From contig VEPI01000036.1 of the NCBI GenBank assembly GCA_012026935.1, forward strand, positions 44,047 through 108,046: a stretch of DNA of 64,000 nt, in the 5' to 3' direction. The notes beneath the pieces are model-generated. The model was not told where the DNA came from, did not search any database, and was given only the letters and a program-made list of their open reading frames with translations. The DNA is from Melioribacter sp. (GTDB lineage: Bacteria > Bacteroidota > Ignavibacteria > Ignavibacteriales > Melioribacteraceae). The position numbers and the translations under genes were made by a program. Position 1 is the first letter of the stretch; the number at the start of each line of letters is the position of its first letter. Shown here one piece after another: positions 44,605 through 55,700 of the stretch.

Positions 44605-45596
44605 TGAACGTCTCATTCAAAAAATTGAATTCACTTAAAAACAATTTTTTCGGAAAACGTGTTGCCATCATCGGCGATCTTATGCTTGATTGTTATTTCT
44701 GGGGAGGTGTTTCAAGAGTTTCACCGGAAGCACCTGTTCCTGTTGTGGAAGTTGATGAAGAATTTTTCCGCTTCGGTGGTGCAATGAATGTAGCATATAA
44801 TATTTTAAAACTCGGCGGTACTCCCTACCCTATCGGTGTAATTGGAAATGACAATGACGGAAAAATTATTCGTAAACTGATGAAGGAAACAGGAATAACC
44901 GATAAAGGAATTGTAATTGATCCGAAGCGGCCAACTACTGCAAAGACAAGAGTTATTGCGGATAAACAACACATTGTAAGAATAGATAAAGAGAAAACAG
45001 CAGCAATATTACCGACAATAGAAAGGAAAATATTAGGATTACTTAAAAAAGAACTAAATAAACTTGATGCAATTATTCTTCAAGATTATAATAAAGGTGT
45101 GCTTACCGGAAATTTAATAAAACAAATCATTAAGCTTGCAGACAGCACAAATATTATTGTAACCGTTGATCCTAAATTCATGAATTTCTTTTCATATAAA
45201 AATGTAACTGTTTTCAAGCCGAACAGAAAAGAAACAGAAGACGCTTTTGGAATCAGAATTAAAACAGAAGAAGATATTACTAAAGCCGGGTTTAGACTGC
45301 TTGAACAGCTCAATTGCAAAAACGTACTACTTACATTGGGTGAAAAAGGAATTGCACTTTTCGAAAAAGGAAAACCCGAGAGAAGAGTTCCTACCATTGC
45401 AAGAAAAGTTTCTGATGTATCAGGTGCAGGCGATACTGTCATCTCTACGTTAACAATGGCGCTTAGTGCAGGTGCAGAAATTTTTGATGCCGCATATTTA
45501 GCTAACTATGCCGGCGGTTTGGTTTGCCAGGAAGTTGGAATCGTTCCGATAGAATTAAATACTTTGTTTAAAGCAGTGTCTAAAGAGTTAAAATGA
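44601..45596 (+). CDS. rfaE1: D-glycero-beta-D-manno-heptose-7-phosphate kinase (HldE N-terminal type)
   Basis: 331-residue PfkB/ribokinase-family protein with GDLMLDCYFWGGVSRVSPEAPVPVVEVDEEFFRFGGAMNVAYNI (N-terminal signature, pieces), NRKETEDAFGI, and the ATP/catalytic site VSDVSGAGDTVISTL. Phosphorylates heptose-7-phosphate to the 1,7-bisphosphate for LPS inner-core heptose. In E. coli this domain is fused to the adenylyltransferase; here the next gene carries that half separately, overlapping by four bases. Confidence 0.92.
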   Translation: MMNVSFKKLNSLKNNFFGKRVAIIGDLMLDCYFWGGVSRVSPEAPVPVVEVDEEFFRFGGAMNVAYNILKLGGTPYPIGVIGNDNDGKIIRKLMKETGITDKGIVIDPKRPTTAKTRVIADKQHIVRIDKEKTAAILPTIERKILGLLKKELNKLDAIILQDYNKGVLTGNLIKQIIKLADSTNIIVTVDPKFMNFFSYKNVTVFKPNRKETEDAFGIRIKTEEDITKAGFRLLEQLNCKNVLLTLGEKGIALFEKGKPERRVPTIARKVSDVSGAGDTVISTLTMALSAGAEIFDAAYLANYAGGLVCQEVGIVPIELNTLFKAVSKELK

Positions 45597-46072
45597 GTAA
45601 CATAAAAAACATTAACGAGCTTGCAGAAATCAGAAATGAACTGAAACTGCAAAACAAAAAGGTTGTATTTACAAACGGGGTGTTTGATATTTTACACGCC
45701 GGACATGTAGATTATTTAACCAAGGCCAAAGCCAAAGGCGATATCTTAATTGTGGCAGTTAATTCCGATTCATCCGTAAAAAAAATTAAAGGAGAACTTC
45801 GGCCAATTGTACCGCAGGGTGAACGGGCTTTTATTATTTCTTCACTCAAACCGGTAGATTATGTTGTAATTTTTAATGAAGAAACTCCATATGAAATAAT
45901 TAAAAAAATTATTCCCGATGTGTTAGTTAAAGGCGGTGATTGGCCTGTAGAAAATATTGTAGGAAGAGATATTGTTGAAGCAAATGGCGGAAAAGTTGAA
46001 ACAATAGAATTTATTAATGACCGTTCTACCACCAACATAATTAAAACAGTTCTTGAAAGATTCAAGAAGTAA
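45593..46072 (+). CDS. rfaE2: D-glycero-beta-D-manno-heptose-1-phosphate adenylyltransferase (HldE C-terminal type)
   Basis: 159-residue nucleotidyltransferase. Signature FTNGVFDILHAGHVDYL with the HxGH motif at His35-His38, NSDSSVKKIKG, and the ISSLKPVDYVV and DRSTTNIIKTVL segments. Transfers AMP to heptose-1-phosphate, giving ADP-heptose for LPS. Coupled to the kinase gene upstream; its TAA overlaps the next ATG by one base. Confidence 0.93.
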   Translation: MSNIKNINELAEIRNELKLQNKKVVFTNGVFDILHAGHVDYLTKAKAKGDILIVAVNSDSSVKKIKGELRPIVPQGERAFIISSLKPVDYVVIFNEETPYEIIKKIIPDVLVKGGDWPVENIVGRDIVEANGGKVETIEFINDRSTTNIIKTVLERFKK

Positions 46073-49000
46073 TGGCTGACCAAGAAAAAAATATTACTGA
46101 TGATGTTAAACAGACAAATACTAAAGTTAAAAGAAGTCTGTTTCGTAAAATTGTAAATGTTTTCATCGGCATTTTTTTAGGATTAATATTACTCTCTTTA
46201 ATTCTTCTCGGTTATACACAAACAAAAACATTCAGAGAAACACTCCGCGAGAAAATTATTTCATTAGTTAATGAAGAAATCAACGGTAAATTAAATATTG
46301 AAAAATTAAACGGTACTATTTTTACATCTCTCTTTCTGCAAAATACATCTGTGCTGGTTGGCAATGATACTCTCTTCTACGCAAGAAATGTTGAACTTAA
46401 GATTAGTCCTTTACAGATATTATTAAAAAAGATTTACGTTAGAAAAATTCTTCTGGAAGACGTTAAGATTGCAATGCTTCAAGATTCCACCGGAGCTTGG
46501 AATTTTTCCAAATTAATAAAACCAAAACCGGAGGACACCACAAAATCATCATTCCCGTTTTTTGTTCAGGTAAATGATTTACAACTGCATAATGTTCAAT
46601 TCATCCGTCAGTCTTATACTAATTATAAATCGCAGCAAAGTTATCCGACAATGAATATGAATGATCTTCGAATAAATAATTTACACTTTAACGCTCAAGC
46701 CTTTGTTGATGTTGATAACTCCAATTATTTACTAATCTTAAAAGGACTGTCCTTCAAACCAAATCTTACTCGTTTTAATTTGAAAAATATTTCGGGCGAA
46801 TTTGCAATAGCTAAAAATTTTGCTAGTATTAATAATCTCTATTTTTTAACAGACAGCAGTGAATTAAAGTTAAATGCCCGGATTGATAGTCTAAATTTAT
46901 TTGGAAAGGTTCAGTTAGAAGATTTTAAAAATTATCCGGTTACAATTAATGCAAATGCAAAATCCTTCAACTTTGATGATCTCTCATCATTTATAGGAAG
47001 TACTGAAATATTAAAGGGTAATCCCTCGATGGAATTAAAAGCCCGCGGAAAGTTTGGCAATTTCAAAATTGAAAAACTTGCAGTTGATTACCGCAATACA
47101 CACTTCAGGATTGAAGGTAAAGTTTTACATCTCAATTCACCCCGCGATTTATTTATTCAGGCTAAGGTTTATGAAACTGATTTTAGTTACGAAGATGTTA
47201 ATGCTCTGCTTCCAACTTTGAAATTACCAGAGTACGCTTTGCTTCATATGACAGGGATTAATATTGAATTTGACGGGCAGCCAACAAATTTCAAAACAAA
47301 GTTTTTAGGAAATATTGAGAATGGTAAAGTTTCATTTGATGCTTCTATAAACGTTAGTTCTAATCCAATTACTTATAATATCAACTTTGAAACGAATGAA
47401 TTAGATCTTGCACCTGTCATAAAAACGAATACTTCTTTAACCTCCAAAGGAAGTTTAATCGGGAAAGGGGTCTCGCCTGCTGATATCAATGCTGATTTTA
47501 AATTCAATGCCAACAATTCATCATTTAATGGTCATCCGCTCGACAAATTTACTGTAAATGTTAATGCTGCAAATAGGATTATGGATTTAAGTGTTGATGG
47601 ACTTAGTAACAATGCGAGCGCCCTCGTAAAAGGTAACATTTCATTTGATAAGGATACAATACCTTCATACAATTTAGTTGGTCAGTTAAAGAAATTAAAT
47701 CTTGCTACTTTCTTAAAAGATCAGAAGTATGACAGCAATTTGAATTTTTATTTTTCTGCCGACGGTAAAAATTTTGATCCTGATAAACTTACCGGTTCAT
47801 TTTCATTTGGCGTAGATTCTTCGCGCTTCCGAGGTAAAAAAATTGATTACTCGAATATTCAATGTGTTTTCAAAAAAGATCTGCTTAACCGCGAAATATT
47901 ACTTACTTCAGACTTTGTTGATTTCAAAATTGACGGTGACTTTTCACTTAAAAAAGCTATCTCTCTTATTTCATACGAAACAACAACTATTAGCGGCATA
48001 ATTGCAAAAAAAGTCAGCGAATTAAATCCCATTTCTATTGTCAGTAATCAACAAAGTAATATAGAGATTGATACTGCTGTACCAGATATAGTTAATGAGA
48101 ATCTAAAATTTAATTATGATTTTAAGTTTAAGGATTTCGAATTAATAGCAATGCTTCTTGGAAATGACCAGCTTGATATTTCCGGTAACGGCAAAGGGAT
48201 TATTAAAAACGAAAATGGAAATTTCTCAGTCTCGAACGAAATGAAATTGGATTATTTAGTAATGATGCAAGATAAAACTACAATTTATCTTTCAGATATT
48301 GATTCCGATATTAATTTCACGCGTGATAACAATTCACTCTCTTTTGATAAATTATTCGGGACTGCCTCATTGACCGGAAAACGATTCTATTCCGGCAGTA
48401 ATATAAAATCAATTTCTGCTGATATAACATTTAATCAGAGTAAATTATTTTTCAGCGGATCTGCAAATATTGAAGATATGATTTTTGCCGAAGCCGACGG
48501 CATGATTAACATGACTCCGAATGAACAATTACTTTCTCTTAATAAGTTATCTGCTACTTATGACGGATTAGAGTGGTCGAACAAAGACACTGTAAAAATT
48601 CTTTTTAATCCCGACTTCTTCAAAATACTTCAATTCACTGTTCAGCATGATACATCAACAATTAATCTTGACGGAATAATTGAACGATCGGGAAATCAAA
48701 ATTTGAACATTACAGCAAGCCGGATTTCAGGTAATCTATTGGAAAGATACTTATTGGGTTATAAAGATAACTTGCTAATTGCAAACGGATCCTTGAATGG
48801 AAGGATTGAAGGTAGGTTAGAAAATCCGGTAATGAAAATTTTATTTGATCTTAAAGATTTACAAATCTCTTCTTCAAAGCTTGGAAGTATAAAAGGATCA
48901 TTAAATTATTCAGATAAAAAACTAACGACTGACTTTGAATTTCTTGACTTGAATGCAAATGAACAAAAACCTTTGCTTACACTTAAAGGTAGCTTGCCAA

Positions 49001-50583
49001 TAGACTTAAGCTTAGCAAATGTTAGTAAACGATTTGTTGATAACGAACCCTTTAGTATTAAACTAAAGTCCGATAATTTTGATTTAAGTTCACTTGGCAG
49101 AATAATTCCAGGAATTACGGACCAGAGAGGAATTCTTTTTGCTGATGTTGATCTCAGCGGATCATTTAAGGATCCGATTTTTAAGGGGTTCATTAATTTA
49201 ACCGATGGACGTTTTAAATCACTTTACAATAATTTAGATTACAGCTGTTCTGCAAAAATTCATTTCGAGAATCAAGAAATGAAACTGGATGATATGACTT
49301 TATCTAATGCAGGCGGCTCAAAATATTCCGGTACCATTTACGGAGCGGGCGGAATTTCATTCAACGGATTCAGTCTGAAAGATATGGATCTTCATTTCAA
49401 TGGTAATCTTGCAGTGCTTGGACAACAATCGCAGATGGTTAGCCCTAATTTCTATGGTGATCTAATAATTGGGAGTGATGGCGATTGGATTTTGAGCAAA
49501 CCAGGCAATCGAATTCTGTTCAAAGGAAATTTCTTAATGGAGAATACCGATTTGGTTTATACAACTCAACAGGCTAACGGTGAATTACAAAATAAGAATT
49601 TCAATTTTATTTTTATTCAGGACTCTACAAAAATTGATCGTGAGTTAGCACTTTTTCAGAAAGTTTTATTAAAAGAGAAAGCGCTACAGGAACAATCGTT
49701 TCTGAAGACAGAGAAACCTCTCAACTTTGATTACGAGATCGGAATAAGTGCAGATAATAGTGCAAAACTTGTCTTTATACTTTCTCAGGCTGCTAATCAA
49801 AAACTATTTGTTGAAATGCGCGGCGATTTGAAATACTCAAGTTATGGCGGAGAGTCAAGAGTGCAAGGTGCGTTCGAACTTTTACAAGGTTCAAAATTAG
49901 AATTCTTTAAAACATTTGAAGCAACCGGATTTATCCGTTTTGAAAACGACGTTACAAATCCATATTTAGATATTGTTGCAACTTATACCAGCGATTATAT
50001 AGACCCTCGAGGCGATGGTAAACCTCAAGATGTTGCCATTAAAATTAAAATTAAAAGCCCCCTTTCCGAATTAGGAAAAAGTTTAGCCGGGAATACGGAG
50101 AGTATTGGTGTTTATGTTGGAACTAGAAATATTCAAAACAACATTAGAGATGCCCGTTATGATTATGCCGATGCCTTTTCATTTATTCTTATCGGTAAAT
50201 TTAAGGATGATCTAACAGCTCAGGATAAAGCACAAGTAGCAGGACAAACAAATGCAATTGGAAGTACTGCAACTTCATTTTTAGGATCTGTTTTAACAAA
50301 TTTCTTAAACTCACAGGTTGGAGATCTTGTAAACAATATCCAGATCAATCAATCCGGCGAGTACACAAAATTTTCACTTTCAGGAAGGATACAAAATCTC
50401 CGGTATAGTTTTGGCGGTACAACGGAAGTCTTTCAAAATATAAATAAAGCAAACATTAAAGTTGAATATCTTTTTAATCCTAAATTTTTAATTAGGCTTG
50501 AAAGAAAAGATCCCATTGTTACTTCATTTGGCTTGGATGAAAAAATAAATGAAATGGCTCTTAAATATAAATTCGAATTTTAA
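46072..50583 (+). CDS. tamB: TamB/AsmA-like translocation and assembly protein (DUF490 C-terminus)
   Basis: 1503 residues. N-terminal signal anchor about 25-50 (FRKIVNVFIGIFLGLILLSLILLGY), a very long stretch of repeating beta-strand sequence (taco-fold/AsmA-like) and the TamB C-terminal domain about 1130-1503 (RVQGAFELLQGSKLEFFKTFEATGFIRFENDVTNPYLDIVATY, in pieces, and the KVEYLFNPKFLIRLERKDP end). TamB-type proteins bridge the periplasm and move phospholipids to, or help build, the outer membrane. No TamA gene is adjacent, but bamA and skp lie 10 kb upstream. It ends exactly where the next start begins. Confidence 0.88.
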   Translation: MADQEKNITDDVKQTNTKVKRSLFRKIVNVFIGIFLGLILLSLILLGYTQTKTFRETLREKIISLVNEEINGKLNIEKLNGTIFTSLFLQNTSVLVGNDTLFYARNVELKISPLQILLKKIYVRKILLEDVKIAMLQDSTGAWNFSKLIKPKPEDTTKSSFPFFVQVNDLQLHNVQFIRQSYTNYKSQQSYPTMNMNDLRINNLHFNAQAFVDVDNSNYLLILKGLSFKPNLTRFNLKNISGEFAIAKNFASINNLYFLTDSSELKLNARIDSLNLFGKVQLEDFKNYPVTINANAKSFNFDDLSSFIGSTEILKGNPSMELKARGKFGNFKIEKLAVDYRNTHFRIEGKVLHLNSPRDLFIQAKVYETDFSYEDVNALLPTLKLPEYALLHMTGINIEFDGQPTNFKTKFLGNIENGKVSFDASINVSSNPITYNINFETNELDLAPVIKTNTSLTSKGSLIGKGVSPADINADFKFNANNSSFNGHPLDKFTVNVNAANRIMDLSVDGLSNNASALVKGNISFDKDTIPSYNLVGQLKKLNLATFLKDQKYDSNLNFYFSADGKNFDPDKLTGSFSFGVDSSRFRGKKIDYSNIQCVFKKDLLNREILLTSDFVDFKIDGDFSLKKAISLISYETTTISGIIAKKVSELNPISIVSNQQSNIEIDTAVPDIVNENLKFNYDFKFKDFELIAMLLGNDQLDISGNGKGIIKNENGNFSVSNEMKLDYLVMMQDKTTIYLSDIDSDINFTRDNNSLSFDKLFGTASLTGKRFYSGSNIKSISADITFNQSKLFFSGSANIEDMIFAEADGMINMTPNEQLLSLNKLSATYDGLEWSNKDTVKILFNPDFFKILQFTVQHDTSTINLDGIIERSGNQNLNITASRISGNLLERYLLGYKDNLLIANGSLNGRIEGRLENPVMKILFDLKDLQISSSKLGSIKGSLNYSDKKLTTDFEFLDLNANEQKPLLTLKGSLPIDLSLANVSKRFVDNEPFSIKLKSDNFDLSSLGRIIPGITDQRGILFADVDLSGSFKDPIFKGFINLTDGRFKSLYNNLDYSCSAKIHFENQEMKLDDMTLSNAGGSKYSGTIYGAGGISFNGFSLKDMDLHFNGNLAVLGQQSQMVSPNFYGDLIIGSDGDWILSKPGNRILFKGNFLMENTDLVYTTQQANGELQNKNFNFIFIQDSTKIDRELALFQKVLLKEKALQEQSFLKTEKPLNFDYEIGISADNSAKLVFILSQAANQKLFVEMRGDLKYSSYGGESRVQGAFELLQGSKLEFFKTFEATGFIRFENDVTNPYLDIVATYTSDYIDPRGDGKPQDVAIKIKIKSPLSELGKSLAGNTESIGVYVGTRNIQNNIRDARYDYADAFSFILIGKFKDDLTAQDKAQVAGQTNAIGSTATSFLGSVLTNFLNSQVGDLVNNIQINQSGEYTKFSLSGRIQNLRYSFGGTTEVFQNINKANIKVEYLFNPKFLIRLERKDPIVTSFGLDEKINEMALKYKFEF

Positions 50584-52683
50584 ATGAAAAAAGAAATCAA
50601 AGCATTTTTTAAAAACCATCCTTCCTTAAAACTCAAGTCGAAAGAACTTGCAAAAAAATTAAATGCAACCGATGAATACGCTTACGCTGAACTGAAACAT
50701 TTCCTTCATGCACTAGCAGATGAAGGATTCCTTCAGAAAGAAGGTAAACGTTATCAACTGAATAAGTTCGATACAGGAAAATTGGTCGGTACTCTTCAAA
50801 TAATTAACGGCGGCGAGTATGGATTTGTTTTGCTTAAGGACAAACAGATAAAAGACATTTTTGTAGCGGGGAAAAACTTAAATACCTCTTTTAATGGAGA
50901 TACAGTTGAAGCTGTATTAATTGCATCACGCCGCGGTAAAAGTTTGGAGGGAGAAATTGTTCGTGTTATTGAAAGAAAGCGAAATGAAATTGTTGGAACT
51001 TTACATAAAAGTAAATCATTTTATTTTATTGCACCGGATGACGATAAAATCCACCGTGATATTTATGTCCCTTCCGATAAATTAAGCGGTGCAAAAGAAG
51101 GTGAAAAAGTAGTTGTCGGCGATATTGAGTGGAAAGCTCCACTTCTAAATCCTGAAGGTAGAGTAATTGAAATTTTAGGGAAAGCAGGAAGTTACGATGC
51201 TGAGATTGCATCAATTGCGCGCGAATTTGGTTTGACATATAAATTCCCCAAAGCAGTTTTAAGTGAAGCAGAATTATTTACGGATATAATTCCTCAAACC
51301 GAAATAAACAGCCGTGTAGATTTTCGTAATAAAACAGTTATCACCATTGATCCCGAGGATGCAAAAGATTTTGATGATGCAGTTTCAATAGAAGTACTCC
51401 CTAACGGGAATAACTTAATAGGAATTCATATTGCAGACGTAAGTCATTACGTTCGACAAGGTACCGAGCTTTACGATGAAGCTCTAGAGCGCGGGACAAG
51501 CGTTTATATTGTCGGCAAAGTTATTCCAATGCTTCCCGAAAAATTATCTAATAATATCTGTTCATTAGTCCCGTATAAAGACCGGCTTACTTTTTCCGTT
51601 ATTGTCGAAATGACGCCGCGCTGTAAAATAGTTTCTTATGAAATTCAGAAAACTATTATTAACAGTAAGAGAAGATTTACTTACGATGAGGTTCAGGAAA
51701 TTATTGAGAGCGGTAAAGGTGATTTTAAGGATGAGATCATACGGTTAAATCAAGTCTCAAAAACTCTCCGTGAAAAAAGGATGAAGAAAGGAAGTATCAA
51801 TTTCTATTCACCCGAAGTTAATTTTATGTTGGATGAGAATGGTGTTCCCATCGAAATAAAGATTAAGGAAGTCCGTGAAAGCCATAATCTTATTGAAGAA
51901 TTGATGTTATTGGCAAATCAAATAGTTGCAGAACATGTTAAGGCAAAAGCGAACAAAAAAGCTATTCCTTTTGTTTATAGAATACATGATTTGCCGGATA
52001 AAGAAAAGATAATTGAGTTCTCAAGATTTGTTAAATCTCTTGGTTACCATTTCGATCCTAATTCTGCCAACAAATCAGCTCAGTTTCAGTTGTTGTTAGA
52101 GGAAGTAAAAGGAAAAGAAGAAGAAGCAGTTGTTAATGAGATTGCAATTCGATCAATGGCTAAGGCAGTTTATTCAACAAAAAACATTGGACATTATGGA
52201 CTTGGTTTTAGGTATTACACACATTTCACATCACCTATACGGCGCTTCCCCGATCTCATTGTCCATCGTTTGATATTTGATTATAATCAGGAGAAGCTAG
52301 GGAAAAATTTATCACTGGAAGAATTAGAAGAAATTTGTGATCATGCATCAGCTCAAGAAAGGAACGCTGTAAATGCTGAGCGTCTTTCTGTAAAATTGAA
52401 ACAAATTGAGTATTTGAAAAGTAAAGTAGGTGAGGATTTTCACGGAGTTGTTTCCGGCATTACACACTTCGGAATTTTTATTGAACTAAGTCATACGCTT
52501 GCGGAAGGATTGATAAGATTAAGAGATATGAATGATGACTATTATATTTTTGACGAAAAAAATTATTCAATTATAGGAAAAAGAACAGGAAGAAAAATCC
52601 GTTTGGGTGATAAAGTGAGTGTTAAACTTGTTCGCGTAGATCAGGAAAAACGCGAAATTGATTTTGTTTTACTTTCAGACTAA
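50584..52683 (+). CDS. rnr: Ribonuclease R (RNase II family 3'-5' exoribonuclease)
   Basis: 699 residues. Winged-helix N-terminus about 1-60, two cold-shock domains about 65-200, RNB catalytic core with IDPEDAKDFDDAVSI (Asp256, Asp262, Asp264, Asp265), HYGLGFRYYTHFTSPIRRFPDLIVHR, and a C-terminal S1 domain about 615-697. Processively degrades structured RNA. It starts directly after the TamB-like stop. Family assignment is certain; RNase R rather than RNase II follows from the N-terminal HTH and two CSDs. Confidence 0.97.
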   Translation: MKKEIKAFFKNHPSLKLKSKELAKKLNATDEYAYAELKHFLHALADEGFLQKEGKRYQLNKFDTGKLVGTLQIINGGEYGFVLLKDKQIKDIFVAGKNLNTSFNGDTVEAVLIASRRGKSLEGEIVRVIERKRNEIVGTLHKSKSFYFIAPDDDKIHRDIYVPSDKLSGAKEGEKVVVGDIEWKAPLLNPEGRVIEILGKAGSYDAEIASIAREFGLTYKFPKAVLSEAELFTDIIPQTEINSRVDFRNKTVITIDPEDAKDFDDAVSIEVLPNGNNLIGIHIADVSHYVRQGTELYDEALERGTSVYIVGKVIPMLPEKLSNNICSLVPYKDRLTFSVIVEMTPRCKIVSYEIQKTIINSKRRFTYDEVQEIIESGKGDFKDEIIRLNQVSKTLREKRMKKGSINFYSPEVNFMLDENGVPIEIKIKEVRESHNLIEELMLLANQIVAEHVKAKANKKAIPFVYRIHDLPDKEKIIEFSRFVKSLGYHFDPNSANKSAQFQLLLEEVKGKEEEAVVNEIAIRSMAKAVYSTKNIGHYGLGFRYYTHFTSPIRRFPDLIVHRLIFDYNQEKLGKNLSLEELEEICDHASAQERNAVNAERLSVKLKQIEYLKSKVGEDFHGVVSGITHFGIFIELSHTLAEGLIRLRDMNDDYYIFDEKNYSIIGKRTGRKIRLGDKVSVKLVRVDQEKREIDFVLLSD

Positions 52684-52701
52684 AGTCTTAAAAGGTGAAT
52701 T

Positions 52702-55700
52702 ATGAAAAATACATTTAGAACAATTTTAATATATACATTTTTCTCAACAGCCCTATTTGCTCAGTTTGGTCAAAATAAAGTAAATTATAAAGATACTGAG
52801 TGGTTCTACATTCAGACCAAACATTTTGATATTTATTTTACTGTTGGAGGAGAAAAGATTGCGGAATTTACAGCTTCAGCATCTGAAGATGCTCTTTCGA
52901 GAATTCAAAAGGATCTGAACTACCAGCTAAATAATAGAGTCTCACTAATTGTTTATAACAGCCATAATGATTTTCAAGAAACTAACGTTACCGATGAATA
53001 TACAGGAAAAGGTACAGGCGGTTTTACAGAGCCATTTAAAAATCGTGTTGTATTCCCTTTCGAAGGTTCTTATAAAAAATTTCAGCATGTTATTGCCCAC
53101 GAGTTAGTACACGCAGTGATGCGAGATATGTATTTCGGCGGAACTATTCAGAATATTATTTCAAAAGGGATTACTCTTCAGGTTCCCACTTGGTTTATGG
53201 AAGGAAGCGCTGAATATCTTTCGCAGGGCTGGGAAACCAATACAGATATGTTCATACGTAATTCTATTATTAGCGAAACCCTTCCTGATATAAATCAGCT
53301 TGATGGATATTTGGCATACCGCGGCGGTCAATCCGTATTCAGATATATTGCTGATACTTACGGCAGACAAAAAGTCGGAGAGATTATAAGCAAAATTCAA
53401 AATTACGGTACACTTGAGCAAACACTCAAAGCAGCTATTGGTATTGGAATAGAAGAATTAAATGAAAGGTGGAAAAAAAGTTTAAAGAAACAGTTCTGGC
53501 CTGATATTGCTGTTAAACAAGATCCAGATGAACTTTCTAAAAGATTAACCGATAATAAAAAAATTGGAGGATTTTATAATACTAGCCCTGTTCTTTCACC
53601 GCAAGGTGATAAAATTGCATTTATCTCGGACCGTGATATTTATCTAGATGTGTATATTATGGATGCGCAGGATGGAAAAGTTCTTAAAAAAATTGTTGAA
53701 AGCGGAAAGACTACCGACTTTGAAGAGTTAACTGTTCTTCACCCTTCATTAACATGGTCTCCTGATAATAAACGTATTGCTCTTTCTTCAAAATCGGGAG
53801 GATATGATGTAATTACAATTATTGATGCAGAGACTGAAATTAGTTACGAGCTTCCTTTCAAACTACCCGGCATTGAAACAATTAATTGGTCGAGAGACGG
53901 AAATAAATTAGCTTTTATAGCTTACAACTCTCAGCAATCAGATGTTTACATTTATGATTTTTCAACTAAGAATCTTATAAACCTAACTGATGATATTTTT
54001 AGCGATACTGATCCGATATGGACACCGGACGGGAAAAAAATTATTTTTTCATCCGACCGTGATAACGATTTAAAACAGACTACACCTACAGCGGACTTCC
54101 AAATGTTTAATCACCCATTTAAGCAACTCGATATTTACTCAATTGATATTGAGACAAAAAATATTGAACGCATTACGGATTGGAAATATAGTGATGAAAA
54201 ATCTCCGGCAATTTCTTCCGATGGTAAAGAATTATTATTTGTGTCTGATAAAAATGGTATAAATAATATTTACAGAATAAAGATTGATTCGATAGAAAAT
54301 AATTTATCACCTATTCCAAAAGCACTTCCAATAACTAATTCTCTTAGCGATCTTGGTCAGTTATCACTTTCATACGACGGTAAAAAATTAGTTTTTGCTG
54401 CTCTTTATAATTTGGGGTATAACATTTTTATGCTGAACAATCCGTTCGATATGAAACTTGAAACCGATTCTCTTAAGTATACCGATTATATGAAATCAAT
54501 TGTTTCTGCAAAAAATAAAAATGAAGAAAAATCTTCATTTCAAACAATTACTTTGAAAGACTCTACCGACCAGCAAAAGGCAGCAATTGCTGATTCAACA
54601 AATCAAAAAACAAAAATATTTGTAGGACAATTTGAGAAGGATAAAAAATCTGTTAATGATTCTACACAAACCGATTATAGTAAATATGTTTTTGTACACG
54701 ATCCGGCAGAAAGCGACAGTGCAAGAATTGAAAAAAGAAATCAGATTTTCCGCGAGACTTTGGATAAGAACGGCAATTTTCTAGTCAACAGATATAAAGT
54801 AAATTTCTCACCGGATTTAATTTACGCCAATGCCGGTTACAGTACTCTTTACGGATTATTAGGTACAACCGTTCTCTCATTCAGCGATGTTTTAGGAAAT
54901 CATCGCTTAATTGGTCAAACAAGTTTGCAGGTTGATATTAAGAACAGCGATTACGGATTAGCTTATTACTATTTAAAAGAGCGGGTTGATTTTGGTATTC
55001 AAGCATTTCATACAGCAAGATTTCTTTACAGGGATTCAAATTTAGGTTCAGAATTATACCGGTTCACTAATTTCGGTTTAATCGGTATGGCAAGTTATCC
55101 ATTAGACCGCTTTCACAGAATGGACTTCGGTTTAAGTGTATTAAGTGTTAGTGCAGATAATTTGGATAATTCATCTGTCCCTTCCGATCATAACACATAT
55201 ATATTACCTTCATTTAGTTTTGTCCAAGACAATGTATTGTGGGGATATACTTCTCCAATAGAAGGAACGCGCTATTCACTTACTTTATTTGGTGATCCGG
55301 GATTTAGCCGAAGCACTCAAAGTTTTTATTCTTTAGTATTCGATTACAGAAACTATTTCCGTTTTTGGTTCGATAACGGATTTGTATTCAGACTTTCCGG
55401 CGGAATTTCCGGCGGTGCAAATGCACAGAGATTTTTTATCGGCGGAACCGAAAATTGGATTAATAGAACATTCGCAACCGGCGGTATTCCAATATCCAAT
55501 GCGAATGATTTTGCATTTTTAACCCCTGCTCTTCCTTTACGCGGTTATGATTATGCCGAACAATTAGGCACTAAATACGGCTTACTGAATTTAGAATTAC
55601 GTTTACCAATTATTCGATATTTATTAACCGGCGGGTTACCGCTTTTCTTCCAGAATATTTTGGGCGTTGCTTTTGTTGACGTCGGTTCTGCTTGGGATAA